From: Planctomycetota bacterium
GTDB lineage: Bacteria; Planctomycetota; Planctomycetia; Pirellulales; UBA1268
Direction of reading: 5' to 3'
Length of the DNA stretch: 64,000 nucleotides
NCBI GenBank assembly: GCA_003669605.1
Contig: QWOP01000042.1
Coordinates: 32,861 to 96,860, forward strand
The stretch's first letter is position 1. Each line of letters begins with the position of its first letter. The notes beneath the pieces are model-generated. The model searched no databases and was not told where the DNA came from. It saw nothing but the letters and a program-made list of their open reading frames with translations. The position numbers were made by a program, and so were the translations under genes. Below, in pieces: positions 31,533 to 40,151 of the stretch.

Positions 31533-33320
31533 TCAGCAAAGCGCCGCTGGCAGCAGCACCCGAAACGTGCTCCCCACCCCGGGCTCGCTCTCCACTGCGA
31601 CGCTGCCCCCGTGGGCCTGAACGATATGTTTGACGATCGACAGTCCCAGTCCGGTGCCACCCAGCGTGCGGCTGCGTCCCTTGTCCACCCGGTAGAACCG
31701 CTCGAAGAGCCGCGGCAGGTGCTCGGCGGCGATCCCTGTGCCCTCGTCACGAACTTCGATCAACAGTCCCCGCTCGGGGCCGGGCCGGGCGGCGGCCGAC
31801 ACCCACACCGTTCGCCCCGGTTCGCTGTACTTGATGGCATTCTCGACGAGATTCATGATCGCCTGCTCGAGGAGCGGAGCATTGACATCCGCGGTGAGGC
31901 CCGGTGGACTCGTCGCCTCGATAGCAATCGACCGCTCGTCGGCCCGCGGGCGGCAATCGGCAATCACCGCGGCCAGCAGATCAGCGATCTCAACCCGCTC
32001 CAGCGGTAGGTCTCCGGTCCCCTCCGTCTGCTCGATCCGCGACAAGGCCAGCAGATCCTCAATGATCGATCCCAGCCGATCCGATTGCCGGGCCACGATC
32101 TCCAGGAATCGGCGGCGATCAGCCGGATCGTCGACGCCGTCGTCGAGGAGCGTCTCCACGAATCCCTTGATCGAGGCTACCGGGGTTCTCAATTCGTGCG
32201 ACACGTTGGCGACAAAATCCCGCCGGACATTCTCCAGGTGCTGGATATCGGTGACGTCGTTGAGGACGATGACCGCTCCGCCGGCCCCGGAAGCATCCCG
32301 CAGCGGTGTGCCCCGGACACGGATCGTGCGGTCGCGGAGCCCGCGGAGCACGAGGTCATCTTCAACCGTCTCCCGGCAGTCCAACGCCAGCAAGGCAAAG
32401 CGACGGAGGTCTGGGTTACGAATCACTTCCTGGAGCGAACGGCCCGCCACGGTGTCAGGATCGATTCCCAGCAGATCGGCAGCCGCCCGGTTGGCGCTGA
32501 CGATCCGCTGTCGGCCATCGATCGCCAACACTCCTTCGATCATGCTGCCGAGCACCGCGTCCTGCTGGGTGCCCTGTCGGCCGATCGTCAGGCCTCGCTC
32601 CACCAACTGGCGGCGGAGGGAATCGATCGCACCAGCCAACGTCGAGACCTCGGCGATGCCGGACGCCGGCAGGAGGCCGTCTCCGGTGCCGTCGGCAAGC
32701 TGCGCGGCCGCGATCGACAATTCTCTCACCGGAGTCCCCGTCCGATACGCAAACACCCAGGCCGCGACGGCCGCGGCCACCGCTCCGGCCAGCGTCCCGA
32801 GGAGCAGACGCCGCTGACCACCGGCCAACTTCGCGTCTGCCAGGGAGGTATCGGCCGAGACCCTGATCACCGTCGTCGGTATTCCCATCCGCTCCAGGGG
32901 CACGCTCACCACCATCGTTCGTCTCCCGGTGGCCGCGTCATACCGGCTGGTCATCTCGCTCCGTGAGGCACTCGATCGTGGCACTGCGTCGTTCCGGGCG
33001 GCGGCCTGGTGAGGCGTCGACTCGGAGACCACAAATCCATCGGAGTCGATGAGGTCGATGTCGGCGGCCACAGCCCGCTTGATGTCCTGAGCGGCGTCCT
33101 GAAAAAGTTGGAGATCGACCGGCCGGTCGCTGGAGATCGGCGTCCCGGATACAGCCATCGCGGCCTCAAGCAGCCGCCGATACTGCGATTCCTCCGACAG
33201 GCGGGCCATCTCCAGCGACGCCAGCCAGCAGAAGACCAACAGCACCGTGGTCAGAAGGACACACCAGCCGCTAAAAAGATGCCGGATGAGGCTGGTTCGG
33301 GGGTTGGATGTTCGTGACAT
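31533..33320 (-). CDS. PhoR-like sensor histidine kinase
   Basis: A 595-aa membrane sensor. Transmembrane segments lie at about residues 15-35 and 175-196, with a periplasmic sensing domain between. A HAMP-like stretch and a PAS domain (DAVLGSMIEGVLAIDGRQRIVSANRAAADLLG) follow. HisKA has the phospho-acceptor in FVANVSHELRTPVASIKG, and the ATPase shows NLVENAIKYSE, DEGTGI, FERFYRVDKGRSR and GGTGLGLSIVKHIV. The layout is that of PhoR. It follows the response regulator by 46 bp on the same strand, forming a two-component operon, probably for phosphate or envelope signals. The start at 33320 (MSRTSNPR) precedes the first membrane helix. Confidence 0.93.
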   Translation of the reverse strand: MSRTSNPRTSLIRHLFSGWCVLLTTVLLVFCWLASLEMARLSEESQYRRLLEAAMAVSGTPISSDRPVDLQLFQDAAQDIKRAVAADIDLIDSDGFVVSESTPHQAAARNDAVPRSSASRSEMTSRYDAATGRRTMVVSVPLERMGIPTTVIRVSADTSLADAKLAGGQRRLLLGTLAGAVAAAVAAWVFAYRTGTPVRELSIAAAQLADGTGDGLLPASGIAEVSTLAGAIDSLRRQLVERGLTIGRQGTQQDAVLGSMIEGVLAIDGRQRIVSANRAAADLLGIDPDTVAGRSLQEVIRNPDLRRFALLALDCRETVEDDLVLRGLRDRTIRVRGTPLRDASGAGGAVIVLNDVTDIQHLENVRRDFVANVSHELRTPVASIKGFVETLLDDGVDDPADRRRFLEIVARQSDRLGSIIEDLLALSRIEQTEGTGDLPLERVEIADLLAAVIADCRPRADERSIAIEATSPPGLTADVNAPLLEQAIMNLVENAIKYSEPGRTVWVSAAARPGPERGLLIEVRDEGTGIAAEHLPRLFERFYRVDKGRSRTLGGTGLGLSIVKHIVQAHGGSVAVESEPGVGSTFRVLLPAALC

Positions 33321-33366
33321 GGCTGGTCGTGCGGGGAGGGGCACCGACCACCGGCCCCGGCCGAGA

Positions 33367-34095
33367 TCACGACCGAAAGCGATAGCCCACGCCGCGGACG
33401 GTTTCGATGTACGAGGCGAAACCACCGAGCTTCTTCCTCAGGCCGGCGACCTGGACGTCGACCGACCGCTCTGTGACAGGATAGTCCTCCCCCTTCACCG
33501 CGTCGACGATCTGCGACCGCGTGAACGCCCAGCCTGGTTTTTTCGCGAGAAACCGCAGGAGGGCAAACTCCGTGTAGGTGAGTTCGAGCGGTTCGCCAGC
33601 GAGCCGCACCTCGTGCCGGCCCGGGTGGATGGCCAACTCGTGAATCTCGATGGTGGACTCTGAATCGGCGTGCCGTTCCGACTCCCGTCTCCGCAGCAGC
33701 GCCTTGACCCGCGCCGATAACACGCGCGGGCTGAAGGGCTTGGCGATGTAGTCGTCAGCCCCCCTTTCCAGACCGGCGACGACATCCCGCTCTTCGCTCT
33801 TGGCCGTCAGCATCACGATGGGAATGTCCCGTGTCCGCGGATCGGCCTTGAGCCTCCGGCAGATCTCCAAGCCATCGAGTCCGGGCAACATCAAGTCGAG
33901 GACCAGCAGATCGGGGGCCTCACGGCGGATCGACTTGAGCGCCTCCTCGCCGCTGGTCGTGCAGGAAACGGCGTAACCATCCCGGGTGAGATTGAAGCGC
34001 ACAAGCTCCAGCAAGTCTTCCTCGTCGTCAACAACGAGGACCTGCACCTGCGGGGCCGGCCCGCCAACCCGTCCCTTGGTGGGATGCTGTTTCAC
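33367..34095 (-). CDS. PhoB/OmpR-family response regulator
   Basis: A 242-aa regulator. The receiver domain (residues about 16-135) has VLVVDDEED, the phospho-acceptor in LLVLDLMLPGLDG, TAK in MLTAKSEE, and the K in DDYIAKPFSPRVL. The C-terminal winged helix (about 145-240) has LTYTEFALLRFLAKKPGWAFTR and VTERSVDVQVAGLRKKLG. I start it at GTG 34095, where GGAGG lies 7 nt upstream; longer versions from ATG 34119 or beyond add an unconserved extension. It precedes its kinase in the same operon. Confidence 0.95.
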   Translation of the reverse strand: MKQHPTKGRVGGPAPQVQVLVVDDEEDLLELVRFNLTRDGYAVSCTTSGEEALKSIRREAPDLLVLDLMLPGLDGLEICRRLKADPRTRDIPIVMLTAKSEERDVVAGLERGADDYIAKPFSPRVLSARVKALLRRRESERHADSESTIEIHELAIHPGRHEVRLAGEPLELTYTEFALLRFLAKKPGWAFTRSQIVDAVKGEDYPVTERSVDVQVAGLRKKLGGFASYIETVRGVGYRFRS

Positions 34096-34102
34096 GGCGA
34101 CA

Positions 34103-34107
34103 CCTCC
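34103..34107 (-). promoter_or_regulatory. Ribosome binding site deciding the response-regulator start
   Basis: GGAGG on the minus strand, 7 nt before the GTG at 34095. The earlier in-frame ATG at 34119 would place this site inside the coding region. Confidence 0.65.
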
Positions 34108-34329
34108 GTCGGAAACCATCCCGGGAACGCCGGCACCTTTGCCCAACCGTCCCGACAACTCCACTCCGATCGCCATCATGGCACCACTGTTGCGGGGAAC
34201 GTTGACATCGCGGATTCGCTCGACGCCCAAGCCCGGCTGGCTCATCGGTAGTCTACGCGGCCGGAGCCCTCTCGGGAGCGTGGAAGACGTGAGTTTTCCG
34301 TGAGTTCTCCAACCTTTTTTGAAAACTGC

Positions 34330-37300
34330 TCACGAGAGGAGCAGTTCGACATCCTCCGCCGTGAGCGTGGTGATCATGTTCTCGTCGGCCCGGACGATCG
34401 ATTCGGCAAGGTCCCGCTTCCGGTCCTGGAGGGCGAGGATTTTCTCCTCGACCGTGTCTCGGGCGATGAGCCTGTAGGCGAACACCGGACGCGTCTGCCC
34501 GATGCGATGGGCCCGATCGACGGCCTGGGCCTCCACCGCTGGGTTCCACCACGGATCAAGGATGTAGATGTAGTCGGCGGCAGTGAGATTGAGACCCTGA
34601 CCGCCAGCCTTGAGGCTCACCAGGAACAACCGGCACTCCGGGTCCTCCTGGAAGTGGGCAACCCGGGCCTGGCGATCGGTCGTCTTGCCGTCGAGGTATT
34701 CGTAGGGGATCGAGCGGGCTTCCAGATGCTTGCGGAGGATGGCGAGGAAACTGGTGAACTGGCTGAAGACCAGCACCTTATGCCCCTCATCGAGGACCTC
34801 ACCGAGTTGCTCGAGGAGCGTCTCCAGTTTGGCACCCGGTTCGTCGAGTCGTGCCGGATCGACCAGCCCCGGATGGCAGGCGGTCTGGCGGAGCCGCAGC
34901 AGCGCCTCAAGAACGGCGATCCGCGACCGGCCAATCCCCATCCGGCCGATCCGCCCGGAAAGTTCCTGCCGGTAGTGTTCCCGCAGGTCGTCGTAGGCCT
35001 TCCGCTGAGACTCTCCCAATTCGCAGAAGATCGTCTGCTCAGTCTTCGCTGGCAGGTCAGAGAGGACCTGGGCCTTGGTGCGGCGGAGGAGGAACGGCCG
35101 CACCGCCCGGGCCACAACTTCCGCTGCACTGCCGCCGCGCCCTCCGGCCAGAAAACGCTTCAGCCTGGCGGCGCTGCCGAGTTGTCCGGGGTTCAGGAAC
35201 TCAAAAATACTCCATAATTCACCGATGTGGTTTTCCACCGGGGTGCCGGTGAGTGCCAACCGGTGACGGGCACGGAGGAGCCGGCAGGACTTGGCCGCCT
35301 GACTCCCGGCGTTCTTGATCGACTGCGCTTCGTCGAGGACGATGTAATCGAACTCGATCTCTCGGTGGCTCATGATGTCGCGGCGCAGCGTCCCGTAGGT
35401 GGTGAGGACAAGATCCGCGTCGGCGAGCGACTCAGTCCCTTCGGTCCGCTGGTTCCCGGTGTAATTGAGCACCTTGAGCGCCGGGCCGAACTTGGCCGCC
35501 TCATCCATCCAGTTGAAGACCAGACTCTTGGGAACGACCACCAGTGTCGGCCGGTGCGGGAGCCCTCCGGCAGTGACCACCTCCCGACGGCGGACGAGCA
35601 TCGCGAGCACCTGGATCGTCTTGCCGAGACCCATGTCGTCGGCCAGGCAGCCTCCCAATCCCATCCGCTCCAAAAACGACAGCCAGCCGAGCCCTTCGCG
35701 CTGGTAGTGCCGGAGCGTGCCGCGGAACCCCTCCGGTTCGTTCTCGGCCTCTGGCCGCTCGCCCCGCGCCAGCTCGCTGCGAATCCGGTCGAAGGCCTCG
35801 TCGACATGCGACTGCGGCTGGCCCGCCAGCAGGGCATCGAGCAGCGCCACCTGGATGCGGCCGTACCGCAGCCGACCGTCATGCTTCTGGGCCAGCGCAA
35901 TCATCGGCTCGAGCTGGGCTGCGAAACCGTCAGGGAGGATGCCGAGCGAGCCGTCCGGTAGTTCCACGGTCCGATCACCCCGAGCGAGGGCCTCGAGCAA
36001 CGCCGGCATCTCTGCCGAAACCCCGCCGAAATCGACACTGCCTGCCAATTCGAACCAGTCGATCCCACTGGTCACGTTCCAAGCCACGCTGCCGGCCGGC
36101 CGGTAGCGCCGTCCCGCAACCTCGATCGTCCAGCCAGCCGAAGCCAACTGGGAAACCGACGAGTCGAGACGCGCTCTGGCGATTTCAACATGGTGGGTCA
36201 CCGGTTCGCTGTCGCCTTCGTCCCCCCGTGGTGCCGTGGCCCCGAATCGGGGCAATAACGAGAGGGCCTCGCGTTCCGCAGAGCGGTCGCGGCGCACGAA
36301 CACTCTCCGCTCCAGGTCGGCCGTACCACCGGCCGGGTCGTCGGCCTCGACAAGCATCCCGCCGTAGTCAAACCAGATCCGTCCGGCCAATTGCACCCGG
36401 GGAACGGCCCGCCGCCGGCCGCGGCGGGCACCGGAAGGATCATCCTCCTCGGTGGTGGTCACCGCGCGCGAATCGTCGAGGACGAGTTTGGGCCGCGGTA
36501 TGCCGGACTCAATCCGCCAGCCCGTCCACCCTGGGAGGATCAGCCGGGGAACATCCGCCAGCCCTGCCAACCGCTCGATGAGCCCGTCGGTCTGCGAACC
36601 GGCCAACTCGATTGGTCCACGACGTTCGAATTGGTGCAGCCAGCCGGTGGCATGGAGGGCGCCTGGGGCATCCCCCAGCGCCAGTCTTGCCAGCCGGTCA
36701 GAGAACACGACCAGCCCCGAACGGAGGATGGCCCTTGGCTCACGGATGTCGCGCCGCTCGCTGCCGCGCACGAGCATCCCGCGGAGGGTCGCCTTGCCGG
36801 GGCGGGGAAGTGGCACCGTTCCCTCTTCGGTGATTTCGCGGAGCGTTTCGCCGCGCAGGCTGGGGGGATCCTCAGGCTCGAGCACCAAGGAGAACTCCCA
36901 GGGACGGCCATTGTCCCATGCCAGCGGCACGACAAGCTCGGGATTGCGACGCGGCTCCGGCTGCACGAGCAAACGACCGTTCTCGCAGAGCATCGACAGA
37001 TGCTCCGCCGCGGCTTGGGCGCTGACGGCAATCCTGCCGACGGTGCGGCGTTCGAGCGGCTCCGGCGAGGCCGCCTCTCCCAAGGCCACCGTTCCCACGA
37101 GCTTTGCCAGGATCGACCGCTCCTGGAAATCGAGTTGTTCGTAGTCGGAATCGGCAGACTGTCCGGGCCCGAGGATCACCGGACGGGGACGTCCCGTGGT
37201 CTGCCCGGCAACGTCAATCTGCATCCTGCAGGGCACCAGTACCGCCGCCAGGGAATCGGCCGAAGCGGTGAGGTCTAGAAGAAAGACTAGTGCCCCGGCC

Positions 37301-37878
37301 GACCTGCGGCCATCGGCGATCGAGATCGCCCGCGTTCGGACAGCCGGCTCGACGAGCCGGCGCCGCTCCTCCAGATCAATCGCCCAGGCCGGCTGCCGGC
37401 CCCCAGGACGCTTCGCCGCGGCTTCCACTTTCTGAGTCTGGTGTCCTGCACCTACTGGAGTGCCATCGGAATCGACCGCGGCTTCTTCTGCCGGATCGTC
37501 CACAACCTCCTCGTCCACGCTCTCCGCCTCCTCATCCGCATCATCGGCGGGAAGGACGTGGAGGGTGATCGGTGTGTTGTCGTGGATGCCCTTGAGGAGC
37601 CCGCGACGATCAACTTCCAGGAGCACAGCCGCCAAGGCGTGGCAAGTCTGGCCGCTGCGACCGCGGGGAGTGGTGCAACGGGCTTCGAGGGTCATGCCTC
37701 CCCGGCGGCAGGCGGAGAGTTCAAGGATCACCGAGTGGGCGGCCCCTTCGACTCCCTCGACGGTGCCGCTGACATGCCCCACGCGGGGGCAACTCACGCG
37801 GACTGTGCCGGCCAGGCGGGCAGCATCGAGCTCTGCGGAATCGAAGAGATGAAACAGGCGTTGTTCAAGAGTCGCCAT
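34330..37878 (-). CDS. SWI2/SNF2-family DNA-dependent ATPase with SWIM-like N-terminus
   Basis: A 1182-aa helicase-superfamily-2 remodelling ATPase. Near residue 70 LEARCTTPRGRSGQTCHALAAVL resembles a SWIM zinc finger, but one Cys of the CxC pair is missing. An acidic linker and a large middle region follow. The ATPase core has DDMGLGKTIQVL (about residue 745), VVVPKSLVFNWMDEAAKF, DEAQSIKN and LTGTPVENHIGELWSIFEFLNPG; the second lobe has KVLVFSQFTSFL and GGQGLNLTAADYIYILDPWWNPAVEAQAVDRAHRIGQ. Bacterial relatives assist RNA polymerase recycling (RapA) or repair; this is not RapA by layout. The start at 37878 (MATLEQRLFHLFDS) opens the conserved region. Confidence 0.92.
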   Translation of the reverse strand: MATLEQRLFHLFDSAELDAARLAGTVRVSCPRVGHVSGTVEGVEGAAHSVILELSACRRGGMTLEARCTTPRGRSGQTCHALAAVLLEVDRRGLLKGIHDNTPITLHVLPADDADEEAESVDEEVVDDPAEEAAVDSDGTPVGAGHQTQKVEAAAKRPGGRQPAWAIDLEERRRLVEPAVRTRAISIADGRRSAGALVFLLDLTASADSLAAVLVPCRMQIDVAGQTTGRPRPVILGPGQSADSDYEQLDFQERSILAKLVGTVALGEAASPEPLERRTVGRIAVSAQAAAEHLSMLCENGRLLVQPEPRRNPELVVPLAWDNGRPWEFSLVLEPEDPPSLRGETLREITEEGTVPLPRPGKATLRGMLVRGSERRDIREPRAILRSGLVVFSDRLARLALGDAPGALHATGWLHQFERRGPIELAGSQTDGLIERLAGLADVPRLILPGWTGWRIESGIPRPKLVLDDSRAVTTTEEDDPSGARRGRRRAVPRVQLAGRIWFDYGGMLVEADDPAGGTADLERRVFVRRDRSAEREALSLLPRFGATAPRGDEGDSEPVTHHVEIARARLDSSVSQLASAGWTIEVAGRRYRPAGSVAWNVTSGIDWFELAGSVDFGGVSAEMPALLEALARGDRTVELPDGSLGILPDGFAAQLEPMIALAQKHDGRLRYGRIQVALLDALLAGQPQSHVDEAFDRIRSELARGERPEAENEPEGFRGTLRHYQREGLGWLSFLERMGLGGCLADDMGLGKTIQVLAMLVRRREVVTAGGLPHRPTLVVVPKSLVFNWMDEAAKFGPALKVLNYTGNQRTEGTESLADADLVLTTYGTLRRDIMSHREIEFDYIVLDEAQSIKNAGSQAAKSCRLLRARHRLALTGTPVENHIGELWSIFEFLNPGQLGSAARLKRFLAGGRGGSAAEVVARAVRPFLLRRTKAQVLSDLPAKTEQTIFCELGESQRKAYDDLREHYRQELSGRIGRMGIGRSRIAVLEALLRLRQTACHPGLVDPARLDEPGAKLETLLEQLGEVLDEGHKVLVFSQFTSFLAILRKHLEARSIPYEYLDGKTTDRQARVAHFQEDPECRLFLVSLKAGGQGLNLTAADYIYILDPWWNPAVEAQAVDRAHRIGQTRPVFAYRLIARDTVEEKILALQDRKRDLAESIVRADENMITTLTAEDVELLLS

Positions 37879-38011
37879 GCAGCGGGGGCCCACGGGGGTC
37901 GGGGAGCTGCGCGAGGGATACGCCGGTGATCGCGGCGGCGCGCAACACGCGTTTGTACCCTGCCGGGTCGGTTCATGGGGAGGGGATGGTGTGCGGCTCC
38001 GTCAGGATCGA

Positions 38012-38049
38012 GGAAAAAGGCCAAGGATGACTTTTTCCGCAGGCTGCTA
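38012..38049 (-). repeat. Dispersed TIR element, copy D (one end only)
   Basis: On the minus strand it reads TAG, then CAGCCTGCGGAAAAAGT, then hairpin 1 (GGAAAAAG ... CTTTTTCC, 38012-38038). The TAG is the hemE stop codon. The remainder of the element is missing, so this is a truncated copy. The hairpin may act as a 3' stem for hemE mRNA. Confidence 0.65.
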
Positions 38050-39144
38050 GCACCCCTTGACGGTGGCGATTAGCTCCAGCACGTTTTCGACCGGCGTCTG
38101 CGGATGGACGCCATGACCGAGGTTGAAGATGTGGCCGGGACGACCCTCAGCCTGGGCCAGCACCGCGAGCGTGTGGCGGCGGACGGTGTCGCGATCGGCC
38201 AGCAACAAGGCCGGGTCGAGATTGCCCTGAACAGCGCGGTCGTGGCCGACCATCCGCCAAGCATCCGCCAGAGCAATCCGCCAGTCGATGCCGATCACCG
38301 TCCCCCCAGCCTCGGCCAAGAGCGGGAGGAGGGACGGGTTGCCGGTGGCGAAGTGGATCACCGGAGCCCTGGCGGCCGCCGCTGCCATGGCAGTGCGGCT
38401 GTGGGGGAGAACGAACCGCCGGTAATCGTCCGGCGACAAGCAGCCGGCCCAACTGTCGAAGAGTTGCACGATCTGCGCACCGGCGTCGATCTGCGCCACA
38501 AGATAGGCGCTGGCCGCCCTGGCGAGCCGATCCATGAGGTCGTGCCACGCCGCTGGTTCCCGGTACATCAACGACTTGGTGTGCAGCCAGGCCTTGCTCG
38601 TCCCCCCCTCAATGCAGTATCCCGCCAGCGTGAACGGGGCCCCCGCGAACCCAATCAGTGGCAGACCTGGGTCGAGCCCGGCCCGCGTCGCCCGGACGAC
38701 GTCGAACACGTACGACAAAGGATCGAGCGACACCAACTCGCGGAGCCGCTGGACGTCGGCGGCGGTCCGGATCGGATTGTGGATCACCGGTCCTTCGCCG
38801 GCGGCAAACTCCAGATCCATGCCCATCGGCTCAAGGATCGGCAGCAAGTCGCTGAAAATGATCGCCGCGTCGACCCCCAGCCGAGCCACGGTGGCCAGCA
38901 TCACCTCGGCGGCTAAATGGGGCGTCTTGCACAGTTCCATGAACCCCACCCGCCCACGAATCTCGCGGTATTCGGGGAGGTAACGGCCCGCCTGACGCAT
39001 CAGCCATACCGGCGTCCGCTCCACCGCCTCCAGCCGGCAAGCCCGCATCATCAACGACCCCTCCCAGGGGGCATGACTGCGCGAACCAGCTGCGGGTTGC
39101 TGGGGCGGAAGAGGGCGAGGGGCAGGGGGGGGATTGGTGCTCAT
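38047..39144 (-). CDS. hemE: Uroporphyrinogen decarboxylase
   Basis: Decarboxylates the four acetate side chains of uroporphyrinogen III to give coproporphyrinogen III in haem synthesis. The 365-aa protein carries both signatures: TPVWLMRQAGRYLPEYREIR and GFAGAPFTLAGYCIEGG, plus IIFSDLLPILEPMGM and FNLGHGVHPQTP at the end. From ATG 39144 there is a Pro-rich leader of 30 residues; a second start at 39051 (MMRACRLE) has GGAGGGG 6 nt upstream and gives 334 aa. I keep the longer form because WEGSLMMRAC looks conserved, but the shorter is possible. It is divergent from the hemX-like/hemA pair. Confidence 0.93.
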   Translation of the reverse strand: MSTNPPPAPRPLPPQQPAAGSRSHAPWEGSLMMRACRLEAVERTPVWLMRQAGRYLPEYREIRGRVGFMELCKTPHLAAEVMLATVARLGVDAAIIFSDLLPILEPMGMDLEFAAGEGPVIHNPIRTAADVQRLRELVSLDPLSYVFDVVRATRAGLDPGLPLIGFAGAPFTLAGYCIEGGTSKAWLHTKSLMYREPAAWHDLMDRLARAASAYLVAQIDAGAQIVQLFDSWAGCLSPDDYRRFVLPHSRTAMAAAAARAPVIHFATGNPSLLPLLAEAGGTVIGIDWRIALADAWRMVGHDRAVQGNLDPALLLADRDTVRRHTLAVLAQAEGRPGHIFNLGHGVHPQTPVENVLELIATVKGC

Positions 39145-39275
39145 CGGGGAAGTATAGACGCGCCCGCAGCCCCACGCGGCGGCCCTGGAAACCAGCGCCA
39201 GCGGCGGTCGGCCGCCGCGAAGGATAGAATACTGAGGCGTCGATTCAACACTTGGTTTTGGCACGGCGATCGGGC

Positions 39276-40151
39276 ATGGCCGAATTCGTTTCCCGCATCT
39301 CGGTGGTCTGCTTCGCCGCCAGTTACCTGGTAGCGCTGCTGTGCGAGATTTCGCGCCTCCTGTTTCGCTCCGGAATTCGCGGCGCCGTCATGATCGGATT
39401 CGCTGCCGCCGGCCTCATCGCCCACACCCTGTTCCTCGTTTGGCGGGCCGCCAATGAGCCGGCGGTGCCCCTCTCCAGCGCCTACGACTGGTACCTGCTG
39501 GCGGCCTGGCTGTTGGCCGGTGGCTCCCTGTGGCTGACGGTCGCCAACCCCCGCACCCCCATCGGTTTGTTCATGCTGCCGATGGTGCTGGGATTGATCG
39601 GTGCAGCCCAGGTATCGAGCCGTTCGCCCTTCCCCCAAAGCCCGGCCACGCAGGTCTGGGGGGCGATCCATGGGAGCTTCAACCTCGCCGCCAGCGTGGC
39701 CGTGGCCTTCGGTGCTATCGCCGGCATGATGTGGCTCATTCAGGCTGGGAGGCTCGCGCGGAAACAGGCGCCGATCCAGGGCTTCCGGATGCCGAGCCTA
39801 GAGAAACTGGCCCGGTTCACGGGGCGCTCGCTCGATATTGCCGCCTGGGCGGCTGCCGCGGGCTTTGTCTCGGGCCTGGTGCTCAACGCCGTCAACCGCC
39901 GGCAGGGGCTGCTGGAGACCATTCCCTGGACCGATCCGGTGGTGCTGCGGATGGGGCTGGTGGTCGCCTGGCTCCTGGCAGCGGCGATCCTCGTTCGGAC
40001 CACAGCCCGCCGGGCGGAAGGGCCGCGGACCGCCGCGATGCTTTCGCTGGTCAGCCTTGGGGTGCTGACGCTGTCGATCCTCTGGGGGTTGTTCGGCCCC
40101 ACGCGCCACGGGGTGCCGCCGCGGGCGGTCGTGGTGGAGTCCCACTCATGA
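39276..40151 (+). CDS. HemX-like / CcsA-superfamily membrane protein
   Basis: A 291-aa protein with about eight hydrophobic segments. It is in the CcsA/HemX superfamily, with VPLSSAYDWYLLAAW near the start and VWGAIHGSFNLAASVAVAFGAIAGMMWLIQAGR in the middle. The tryptophan-rich WWD haem-handling motif expected in CcsA is absent: its place is taken by VNRRQGLLETIPWTDPVVLRMG. That, with the ATGA overlap with hemA, fits a HemX-type partner that influences glutamyl-tRNA reductase, as in Bacillus hemAX, rather than cytochrome c assembly. The start at 39276 gives MAEFVSRISVVCFAASYL. Confidence 0.8.
   Translation: MAEFVSRISVVCFAASYLVALLCEISRLLFRSGIRGAVMIGFAAAGLIAHTLFLVWRAANEPAVPLSSAYDWYLLAAWLLAGGSLWLTVANPRTPIGLFMLPMVLGLIGAAQVSSRSPFPQSPATQVWGAIHGSFNLAASVAVAFGAIAGMMWLIQAGRLARKQAPIQGFRMPSLEKLARFTGRSLDIAAWAAAAGFVSGLVLNAVNRRQGLLETIPWTDPVVLRMGLVVAWLLAAAILVRTTARRAEGPRTAAMLSLVSLGVLTLSILWGLFGPTRHGVPPRAVVVESHS

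Noticed and set aside
34296..34330. Rho-independent terminator after the SNF2 gene
   Set aside because: CGTGAG/CTCACG arms are only 6 bp with a loop over 20 nt, and the T-run is not placed after a stem.
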